Shown here piece after piece: positions 31,701 through 38,528 of a stretch of DNA of 64,000 bases. The notes under the pieces were generated by a model. The model was not told where the DNA came from. It was given only the letters and a program-made list of their open reading frames with translations, and did not search any database. The DNA is taken from assembly GCA_001606155.1 (NCBI GenBank), contig LODT01000025.1, positions 682,001-746,000 on the forward strand, in the 5' to 3' direction. The DNA comes from Tieghemostelium lacteum. Taxonomy: Eukaryota; Evosea; Eumycetozoa; Dictyosteliales; Raperosteliaceae. The position numbers were made by a program, and so were the translations under genes. Each line of letters starts with the position of its first letter. The first letter of the stretch is position 1.

Positions 31701-32464
31701 ACTTGTACAGTTACCTGATTATGCCAATTCAGAGAATACCACGTTACCTTTTGTTACTAAAAGAACTTATCAAATATACAAATAACCAGCATCCAGATTA
31801 TGGAAGATTGCATACTGCTAAAGATGTGATAAGGGTAGTTGCAGACTCTGTAAATGAGTCAAAGATGGTTGCTAACAACAAGAGAAAACTAGATGCCATT
31901 CAAGAGAGTATATGGGAATTGGAGATTAACCTTTGTGAAGAAAATCGTAAATATATTAGAGAAGGTTTCCTGGAGATTGAAGATACCGGTAAGAAAGACA
32001 GTTATTTCTTCTTATTTAATGATTTATTGCTGTTGGCTAAATACAAACCTTCAGAAGACACTGGAAAAGAATTTAAATTCAAAGAAGTATTTTATCTCAA
32101 CCAGGTATTAGATATTTTGGATATATTTTCAGATGATGAAGAACAACAAGATGGTGAAGATTCATCTATAGTCGTACCAAGAAACAAAGAAGAAACAGTA
32201 TTTAAATTTGAAATTGAAACTAATGAATTCTCACTGATTCTCATTGCAGAGACTCAACAAGAAAAAGTAGAATGGATGAATGATATAAAAACTTGTATTC
32301 AAAGTCATCTATTGAGTGATACTGATCAAGTTAGTGACCTATCCAATCACTCTGATGACGAACAAGATATTAAAATTGTACAAGAAAAGAATGTTAGATT
32401 TGGGAATGTTGATGATGAAGATACTTCACAACAACAATCGAAAATTAAAAATAATAAATTATAA
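28775..32464 (+). CDS. Triple calponin-homology RhoGEF (Trix-like)
   Basis: Single exon, 1229 aa from ATG 28775. Residues 1-350 are Pro/Thr/Lys-rich, with a run of KPIETTPKPVETPKPVE-type repeats (29190-29490). Three CH domains follow: ~357-465 (AKKWVEDVLEQKFDQEKSFF), ~560-668 (AQEWIEEILGEKFKVPNSFS) and ~715-820 (LLQWMNYHLRSRQVEIKDVS). A DH domain runs ~833-1035 (IVMEEIVTTEQFYVKGL, YLIMPIQRIPRYLLLLKELI). A PH domain lies ~1060-1178 (REGFLEIEDTGKKDSYFFLF, ending with EWMNDIKTCIQ). The CH-CH-CH-DH-PH order is that reported for the D. discoideum Rac exchange factor Trix (from memory), which binds F-actin and acts on endosomes. It probably activates a Rac at actin-coated membranes. The next gene is convergent, 88 nt away. 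Confidence 0.9.
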   Translation: MVGFSLFKKKSSSSSPSKEKPEKEKKPDKKDKKSDKSSDKSDKSSTPTVTLSPTTTPTPQPPVVVDKSTPTTTTSNPTVNNTTSNNTNHNVKPNDTNNQQPTTTTTTTVIVANKPLPTLPQTANSIDDHKPLPQPPGEQNSKPLETPKPIETTSKPVETPKPVETPKPIETTPKTVETPKPVDTPKPIETPKPIETTPKPVETPKPVETPKPIETTPKAIETPKPVEIPKPIETPKPLPPQPKTTPTPTPPTTITSKVTPTTPISKPVAVSNNVPVSNTNSNSIKPIAATTTVTPGSPTQQSNNRYSLINPPGSPNSSSTNLHSNNINNTAVITADQKPPSCSNLTDDVERKKLEKYDKSLESQAKKWVEDVLEQKFDQEKSFFELFKSGVVLCQLVNKLKPGLIKKINESTISFKQLENIENYLKACKTLGLQNVNCFNSVDLFENKDCQLVINNIIFLGKHASKIEGYTGIHLAGEKKNIKITTTPSPPLFSTTVKSDGTLTNSISSSAVGSSTLSVSGPINQRNGKIKWRKSVKVPTVSSLNTDINTKEAFKFSPELQKSAQEWIEEILGEKFKVPNSFSLSLKDGVMLCKVINKIRPNTILYINQGQSSFKQIENIGNYLNGCILLGLKKTDLFDAPDLFEEKNLNLVISNIHVLANFAVKTFPDLHLTPIRQVKANSSADTTSTTLKLYSSLVHSKFGNPNTSSKRDVLPEDHASLLQWMNYHLRSRQVEIKDVSEDLRNGVYILNILEELTNSRVGIYTKDPILPWHFMQNIFLILSFLRESSLFSVGEISPHDIFNGDLGSICKLLRLIRDNFDRDFYFKSIPIDTRRQIVMEEIVTTEQFYVKGLNIVYQSLIIPLENSLESTSQDSPAVRSREEIFSIFGNWENLLKSHVGLLQEFEDKMENWNNETSTIGDVFLEKCDFLKESYRNYIDNYDNSYSRIKRLRKGNSQFDELINTFEIFQDSTNGLDLYSYLIMPIQRIPRYLLLLKELIKYTNNQHPDYGRLHTAKDVIRVVADSVNESKMVANNKRKLDAIQESIWELEINLCEENRKYIREGFLEIEDTGKKDSYFFLFNDLLLLAKYKPSEDTGKEFKFKEVFYLNQVLDILDIFSDDEEQQDGEDSSIVVPRNKEETVFKFEIETNEFSLILIAETQQEKVEWMNDIKTCIQSHLLSDTDQVSDLSNHSDDEQDIKIVQEKNVRFGNVDDEDTSQQQSKIKNNKL

Positions 32465-32552
32465 TGTTTATTATTATTATCAATAATCAAAATTAATTTA
32501 ATTTTTATTAATAATTTGGATTGGGTTCAATAAAAATCTGATATCAGATTTT

Positions 32553-33062
32553 TTACAATTTCTTTAGGATAGCTTCAGCAGAAGATACTTCATATTGACC
32601 TGGTTTTTCAATATCAATTGCAGTGACAATACCTTTATCTACGATCATTGCATATCTTTGAGTTCTTCCAGCACCCAAACCAAATACACTACCATCAAAA
32701 TCCAAACCAAGTTTCTTTGTAAATTCACTATTACCATCAGAAATGAATTTAACAGTTCCATTGGCTTTGCTGTGTGTTTCAAAAATGGATAGGACAAATG
32801 GATCATTAGTTGTAATGCAATATACATCATCAACACCTTTAGCTTTAATCTCTTTAGCCAAATTGATATAAGATGGAACGTGTTGTGCAGAACATGTTGG
32901 AGTGAAAGCACCTGGAATGGCAAATAGAATTACTTTTTTACCTTTGAAAAGGTCATTGGATTGAATCTTTTTACCCATTTGGCAGACTCCGTCTACTTCT
33001 GGTAAGGCATAAAATAATGTGGTATTGAATTGTTCAAGGTTATCTCCTACTTTTATTGTCAT
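32553..33062 (-). CDS. Peroxiredoxin, type II / PRDX5 family
   Basis: Single exon, 169 aa. The peroxidatic site PGAFTPTCS gives Cys57. A second Cys82 in DDVYCITTNDPF lies 25 residues later, the same spacing as the resolving cysteine of plant type II peroxiredoxins. The C-terminal resolving Cys of mammalian PRDX5 is absent. FGLGAGRTQRYAMIVDKG and the end SAEAILKKL are typical. No targeting peptide is visible, so it is probably cytosolic. It reduces H2O2 and alkyl hydroperoxides using thioredoxin or glutaredoxin. It is divergent to a glutathione S-transferase gene across 584 nt. Confidence 0.93.
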   Translation of the reverse strand: MTIKVGDNLEQFNTTLFYALPEVDGVCQMGKKIQSNDLFKGKKVILFAIPGAFTPTCSAQHVPSYINLAKEIKAKGVDDVYCITTNDPFVLSIFETHSKANGTVKFISDGNSEFTKKLGLDFDGSVFGLGAGRTQRYAMIVDKGIVTAIDIEKPGQYEVSSAEAILKKL

Positions 33063-33646
33063 TTTTATATATACTTGTTTACTTTTAATTTAATTAAATT
33101 TTATTTAACTTAAAAAAAAAAAAAATCTATTTATTAAAAATCCAAATGCTTTCTACAACATTTTTAAAGAATGAAGGAATAAATATGACATTCCATTCTA
33201 TTTAGTTTTCCAAAATAAAAATCAAGAATGAAGGAAATTTTTTAAATATTAATAGAACCAAAATTTAAAAATTATTTTAAAAGGCAATCAATTAATTAAA
33301 AATATACACACTAGTTAAATTAAATTTAGATATTTTTACCATAATTTTTAAAAAAAGAATATTTTGTTCTTTTTTGTAAAAAAAGATTGATTCATCATTA
33401 GGTGTATTTGTGTTTATTTTAAAATTGTAATCGAAGCAATTTAAAATGGTATTGGGTGAAAAAATGTCGAAATTTCACAAATGCATGCTGAATCATGGGT
33501 GATATCTAAAACAACAAGGGATTTAGACATTCAAGAAGTTACATTAAACAACTATTTAAACCCATCAATTTTGATTCAAATTCAAATCATTTTCAAAACA
33601 ACAACAACTAACATAAACAACAGATTAATTTAAACAATCTTTTATA
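33063..33646. promoter_or_regulatory. Divergent promoter region, peroxiredoxin / glutathione S-transferase
   Basis: 584 nt between divergent starts of two detoxification genes. It contains long A/T runs (33109-33125) and a short direct repeat gaatgaagga(a) at ~33171 and ~33226. No recognised stress element. Shared oxidative-stress control is a reasonable guess only. Confidence 0.35.
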
Positions 33647-34308
33647 ATGTCTCAACCAGAATTAATTTATTTCGCTGGAAAAGGTATTACATTACGAATT
33701 TCAATATCAACTCTAAATGAAATCAATAAGTTATTAATATGAGAAATTGTGATTAAATAGGTAAAGGTCAATTCGTTAGAAATGTCTTGACATATTGTAA
33801 AGTTGACTTCAAAGATACCAGAATGGAAAAAGCAGATGAAGCTTTGAGACTATTATCACCATACAAACAGTTCCCATTCTACAGAGAAGGTGATTTTATC
33901 TTAGCACAATCAATGGTTATTGCACGTTATATCGCTGAACAACACAACTTTGCTGGTAAAACACCAAAAGAGAGAGCACTTGCTGGTGAAGTTGTTGAAT
34001 CAACTCAAGATATCCTCTTGAACTTCTTCCTTTCAAAGGACAATGAAGAAAAGCTCAAGAAATACAATGAAGAAACTGTACCAACTTTCTTCTCTTCTTG
34101 GGAAACTAAATTGGTAAATGGTAAAGGTTTTGCAGCTCAAGGTGACTCTTACACCTACGCTGATTTAAGTATTTTCACAGTCATTGATCAATTAAAATTA
34201 CAAGATAAATTAAAATCTTATCCAAATGTTGAAAAATTGTTCAACCACTTCTTGAATCATGAAATAATTGGCCCATATTACAAATCTTTACCAATTACTC
34301 CATTCTAA
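33647..34308 (+). CDS. Glutathione S-transferase (sigma-like)
   Basis: Two exons, 33647-33683 and 33761-34308. The 77-nt intron (GTATTA...AATAG) splits a Gly codon, giving 194 aa. The N-terminal thioredoxin-like half begins MSQPELIYFAGKGKGQFVRN, with Tyr8 at the catalytic position. The glutathione-binding turn appears as SPYKQFPFYREGDFILAQSMVIARYIAEQH (cis-Pro and the Q-S pair). The helical half ends DLSIFTVIDQLKLQDKL ... SYPNVEKLFNHFLNHE. Length is that of the sigma/prostaglandin-D-synthase-like class. It should conjugate glutathione to electrophiles in the cytosol. The intron so close to the start is unusual but restores a continuous fold. Its 3' untranslated region is partly duplicated ~980 nt downstream. 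Confidence 0.9.
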
Positions 34309-34360
34309 ATAAACATAATCAAATCCAAATTAAATGTAATTTGTTAAATTTCAAGTGTTA
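34302..34360. repeat. Direct repeat copy 1 (3' end of GST gene)
   Basis: The stretch from the end of the GST coding region (attctaaataaacataatc...) through ...aaatttcaagt matches 35285-35341 with one short gap and a few mismatches. Confidence 0.8.
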
Positions 34361-34445
34361 TGATTAACCATTGATATAAATTTTATCTGGATTTAATTTT
34401 TTTTTATATATTTTTGATTACAAAATGGAATGTCAAAAAGTATTT

Positions 34446-34865
34446 TTATGGGTAGTGGTAGTTTTCTAGAAAAGATAGATCAGAGAAGAATGAGTATACA
34501 CCCTGTTTATCCTCCTCCGACTCCTCTAGTCTTCCACTTTTATACATTGATAGCTTATCGGTAGTAGGGTATTCACCCTTGATCCCGAGAATAGTATTTT
34601 TAACCATTTCTTCATTGAATAACACCCATGTTTGTGTTATTTGGAGCTGCTTAAGAACTATGGATCTACATGCCTCATTACAATTACCATCTAGAATTTT
34701 TGGAACACTAATAGAGAATTCATCAATTGTTCTACCATAATAATCACCAAACTGAAGAGGGCATCCGCTACAAACTGATTTATTTTTATAATCTCTAAAA
34801 ATTTTGAAAGTACGTAAATGAATTGGACAAGATGGAACTAAATTACTATTATTTATTTCTGACAT
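34446..34865 (-). CDS. Small protein with N-terminal Cys/His cluster, function unknown
   Basis: Single exon, 139 aa, ATG at 34865. Cysteines are concentrated early: PSCPIH at ~12, SVCSGC at ~31, then GNCNEACRS near 60. CPIH plus CSGC could coordinate one zinc ion. The second half is mixed alpha (LKQLQITQTWVLFNEEMVKN) and ends ...SFLENYHYP. No signal peptide or membrane segment. I do not recognise a family. It is convergent with the GST gene, 137 nt apart. Coding character (few homopolymers, balanced amino acids) makes a real gene likely. Confidence 0.6.
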   Translation of the reverse strand: MSEINNSNLVPSCPIHLRTFKIFRDYKNKSVCSGCPLQFGDYYGRTIDEFSISVPKILDGNCNEACRSIVLKQLQITQTWVLFNEEMVKNTILGIKGEYPTTDKLSMYKSGRLEESEEDKQGVYSFFSDLSFLENYHYP

Positions 34866-35284
34866 TTAATGAATAAATTTTATTCAGAATGGATATAAAT
34901 TTTTTTATTTAGTGGTGTTAGTTTTGTAGAATGTGGTTTTTTTTAAAAATACCTCGCAGTGCATAGAGATGTATCAAAGAAGGTGGAATTACCTTTGTCC
35001 TTAAAGCTAATACATCCTCCGTAGATGACAACACTCTTCTATATAAACTAAATTTTAAAAAAGGGCAAAGTTTTTATTTCCAAGTGGTAATTCAAGTATA
35101 GAAAACCTCCCACAAAAAAATACTACATAGAAATCTCATCAGATGGAATTAACATATTGTGGTTACCATATTTATCCATTTTTGAGTACAAATGAAAATT
35201 TAGTTCTAGGTGGTGATTAAATTTAATATATAACTAGAGGGTCTAAATTTTACTTTACCTGTCAAAATAAATAAACATTTCAGT

Positions 35285-35341
35285 ATTCTAAATAAACATA
35301 ATCAAATCCAAATTAAATGTAATTTTTAAATTTCAAGTATT
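35285..35341. repeat. Direct repeat copy 2 of GST 3' end
   Basis: attctaaataaacataatc and following bases repeat 34302-34360, including the TAA of the GST stop in the same context. No GST coding sequence precedes it. It looks like the remains of a tandem GST duplication. Confidence 0.75.
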
Positions 35342-35412
35342 ATTATTATTTAGTTTATGGTTTAATTTACAAAATGATGTTTTTTAAAATATTAAATTTA
35401 AATCACTATAAA

Positions 35413-35430
35413 TAAGGGAAGGGGAGGGGA
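35413..35430. repeat. G-rich tract, second copy of gggaaggggaggggat
   Basis: Shares at least 16 bases with the tract at 22940-22972 and lies ~30 nt beyond the stop of the minus-strand gene at 35459. Three G-runs only, so quadruplex potential is weaker. Confidence 0.7.
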
Positions 35431-35458
35431 TATATTATTGTTTTTGAATTGTTATTGA

Positions 35459-37260
35459 TTATTTTGATGGTGCACTCTTTTTCAAGAGAGATCTAAAGTC
35501 TTGTTGTTCTGGTTCCTTGTCTTGTGGTTTTTCAGTTTGAACTGGAGCTGATTTCTTTAAGAGAACTTTGGATGGATCAAAGCTTGGCATAATTGGAACA
35601 CCAACTGGCTGTTTTTTAGGTTGATCACCTTCAGAGGTATTAGATGATTTCTTTAATGTTACAGCACCTGGATTGAATCCAGCTGGGAACATGGAAACAC
35701 CTCCCATTTTTCCAATAGCTGGTTTTGGTTGTTGTGGTTGTTCCTCTTCGTTATTAGTTTCTTCTTGAGTAGTTTTTGAAGGTGTAACATAATCTTTAAC
35801 TATATTTGGATGTTCAGAGATTTTCTTTTGTGGCTTCTTTCTTCCTTTACGGCCTGGTCTTTCTAATGTCAAATGAACTAATTTACCATGACCTTCATCA
35901 GTCTCTTCTTGTCCAATAGTTGTACTTGTTTGTTGGTCTTTAAGTTGTTGCTCAATACGTAATCTTTCAGCCTCAGTTTCTTGCTCCTTTTGGAGTTTGG
36001 CTAGTCTGTCCTTTTCTTCTTTATCAGCTTTCTCTTTTGCAATTCTATCAGCTTCAATCTTTGCTAATCTATCTTTTTCTTCCTTGTCAGCGTTCTCTTT
36101 GGCGATTCTGTCAGCTTCAATCTTTGCTAATCTATCTTTCTCCTCTTTGTCAGCTTTTTCTTTTGCAATTCTATCAGCTTCAATCTTTGCTAATCTATCT
36201 TTCTCCTCTTTATCAGCCTTTTCTTTTGCAATTCTGTCAGCTTCAATTTTAGCAAGTCTATCTTTTTCTTCCTTATCAGCTTTCTCTTTGGCAATTCTGT
36301 CAGCTTCAATCTTTGCTAATCTATCCTTTTCTTCTTTATCAGCCTTTTCCTTTGCAATTCTGTCAGCTTCAATTTTTGCAAGTCTATCTTTTTCTTCCTT
36401 ATCTGCTTTCTCTTTTGCAATTCTATCAGCTTCAATCTTTGCCAATCTGTCTTTCTCCTCTTTGTCTGCTTTCTCTTTGGCGATTCTGTCAGCTTCAATC
36501 TTTGCCAATCTGTCTTTCTCCTCTTTATCAGCTTTCTCTTTGGCGATCTGTCAGATTCAATCTTTGCTAATCTATCTTTTTCTTCCTTGTCAGCTTTCTC
36601 TTTGGCGATTCTATCAGCTTCAATCTTTGCTAATCTATCTTTCTCCTCTTTATCAGATTTCTCTTTTGCAATTCTGTCGGATTCAATTTTAGCAAGTCTT
36701 TCTCTTTCCTCTTTTTCATATTTTATTATGGCGATTCTAACAGATTCAATCTTTTCCAATCTGTCTCTGTCTTCTTCTTGTTGATATATACTATTTTCTT
36801 CAGAGGTTTTTTTAACAAAATTACTATGTTTGTGATCAATTCTATACAATTCACTGGTGCTATTATCTATTTACAATTAACTTTAGTTAGTATTATATAT
36901 CCACTTAGTTGTAATATAGTTGAAATACATACAGGAATATTTTACATTATCTTCATCAACACGAATTAGTTCACATCCAGTTGGAGTAAAGAATAAGGTG
37001 TTAGATGGTAAATCAGCTAGATAAAACAGTACCATACCAGTCATTAACAATGACTGGGCAACTGATTCGGAGTAGTGTAACAAAATTGGATTTTGTTTGA
37101 GTTCAATTGGATTAGATAAAAGATGTTTTTCTTTTTCAATTGACTCTGCATCTCCCTTTTTAACTCTTTCCAAAGAGTACAATTGGCTCTTTGGTTCTTG
37201 TTGTTGAGGTTCTACAGGTGCCCCTGAAAACCATGAATATAAATAATTGATAAAGTTCAT
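35459..37260 (-). CDS. Long single-helix repeat protein with CPI (capping-protein-interaction) motif; one frameshift as sequenced
   Basis: Two exons, 36933-37260 and 35459-36866. The 66-nt intron (GTATGT...AAATAG) joins ...DEDNVKYS to YNSTSELYRIDHK. Within exon 2 one base is missing near 36544-36550 (ggcgatctg where every sister repeat has ggcgattctg). With it restored the product is 578 aa. Residues 1-109 form an unrecognised N-terminal domain. About twelve copies of a 21-residue unit, RLAKIEADRIAKEKADKEEK, follow; this charged pattern forms stable single alpha-helices. Then comes LVHLTLERPGRKGRKKP, which fits the CPI consensus LxHxTxxRPKxxxRRxP (Gly for Lys, Lys for Arg). The tail has three LKKS elements (VTLKKSS, VLLKKSA, SLLKKSA). 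It probably binds actin capping protein. The frameshift may be a true mutation or a sequencing error. Confidence 0.75.
35990..36750. repeat. 63-bp coding minisatellite (about 12 units)
   Basis: Tandem 63-bp units encode the 21-residue helical repeat. Units differ by scattered, mostly synonymous changes. The fourth unit from the 5' end of exon 2 carries the one-base deletion. The tract also produces long meaningless frames on the opposite strand. Confidence 0.9.
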
Positions 37261-37604
37261 AGCTGTTTAGGAAATATTATTAAAAATTGAGTGTTGTGTG
37301 AGGAGAAAGAATGTGTTGGCTAAGTTTAATTATTTTTTTTTGTTGTATTATATAATGTACAGTTTCTTATGTTAGTTTTATAACTTATTTGATAAAAATG
37401 GAATGATAATTATAACAATTATTAAAAATGAAAAACTTTTTGATTGAATTATTTGAAAATTAAAAAAAAAAAATACTATTTTCTCATAATTAAGACTTAA
37501 ACCAAATCTGATAATTTTAAGTTTTGAAAAATTTAAGATAACCCAACAACAGTAGAGATTTGAATTTTTAATTTAATTTAATCTATTTTTTGGTTTATTT
37601 GTTT
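37261..37604. other. Intergenic spacer
   Basis: 344 nt between the start of the CPI-motif gene and the last exon of mago nashi. AT-rich with poly-A near 37461. No gene seen. Confidence 0.5.
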
Positions 37605-38315
37605 TTATATTGGTTTAATCTAGATTTCATATGAAAATAGAGGATATTAATATGATGATTTTTAATGGATGTGAGTGAGAGAATTAATTCTTACCTTAAA
37701 ATGTAAACCTATTAAAGAAAAAACTAGACATTTCAAATCTTGAATTAAATAAAACATAACTTTTAGACCATTAGGATCTTCACTCTTTTCAACATCAATT
37801 AAAGCACCAATCTTTGTGGTGGTAAACGATATATGTTCATCTTTTAGTACAATTTCTAATTCCTGTTTTCCTACAATATCAGGTTCAGGCCATTTGTTAT
37901 CATCCTCAGCCATTATACCAGAGTCTGAAATCATCTTTTTCAATTCCTCCAATACACTGTCACTGACACAGACTTCTTTTCTAATAAAAGGTTCATTCTT
38001 ATACTGAGAATTATTTGCATATCTCAATCTATTTCCTGATCTAAATTCAAATTCTAAAAACTCATGACCATATTTTCCTTTGTGTCCTACACTATTTATT
38101 ATAACCAATCTAGTTAATAACTCTCTCTCCATCGTATCGAACCATCCATTCATATGAACTCGAACAATATCCTCTAAAACCTACTAATATCTTAAATAGA
38201 AATCATCTTTTTGTTTTGCAGTTTCGTTACTACTAGTTGCTAAATGACTTGAAGATTCAACTACTTCACCTAATTCTATATCTGTATTGGTATTGGTTGA
38301 AGTAGGTGTTGACAT
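37605..38315 (-). CDS. magoh: Mago nashi, exon-junction-complex core protein
   Basis: Three exons, 38185-38315, 37695-38091 and a 15-nt last exon 37605-37619, with introns of 93 and 75 nt. The product is 180 aa. Exon 1 ends DDFYLRYY, and the splice (TA|GTAGGT ... AATAG|T) restores [18 protein letters not shown], the invariant Mago start. The last exon reads ATT AAA CCA ATA TAA, giving LIGLHFKIKPI, which is exactly the conserved Mago C-terminus. Intermediate motifs [37 protein letters not shown] and [14 protein letters not shown] are all present. A ~40-residue Thr/Ser/Asn-rich N-terminal extension is added to the usual ~146 aa. Mago pairs with Y14 and locks eIF4A3 onto spliced mRNA in the nucleus, marking exon junctions. 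Confidence 0.96.
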
Positions 38316-38528
38316 AATGTGTGTGAAAACTAAAAAAACTTAAATTTTTTTTATTTTTAAAAAAATCTTCGAAGGTGTTTTTTTATTTAATTTATTTACA
38401 AAACAAGTTGTGTATTTCTTGATATCATAGAAGAATATACAGATCATATATTTTATATATAATATTTCTGTAAAATTTATTTATTATTAATTTGGTTAGA
38501 TATATAATTATGAAAAAGAAAAAAGGGA

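Larger units (their letters stand above)
34866..35458. other. 593-nt spacer containing a repeated GST 3'-flank
   Basis: No gene. The segment 34950-35045 is less AT-rich (gtgcatagagatgtatcaaa ... catcctccgtagatgacaac), but I cannot assign it to an RNA family. 35285-35341 duplicates the GST 3' end. 35413-35430 is a G-rich tract. Confidence 0.5.

Noticed and set aside
35997-36692. Long plus-strand open frame opposite the helical repeat
   Set aside because: Periodic shadow of the 63-bp minisatellite; the minus-strand frames join to N- and C-terminal domains, whereas this one does not.
35990-36750. CRISPR-like array
   Set aside because: Units are contiguous coding repeats without spacers, in a eukaryotic gene.
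36883-37260. First exon of the CPI-motif gene as a separate 125-aa protein
   Set aside because: A canonical GTATGT donor and TAG acceptor join it in frame to the repeat region; the unspliced end (after VKYSC) has no features.
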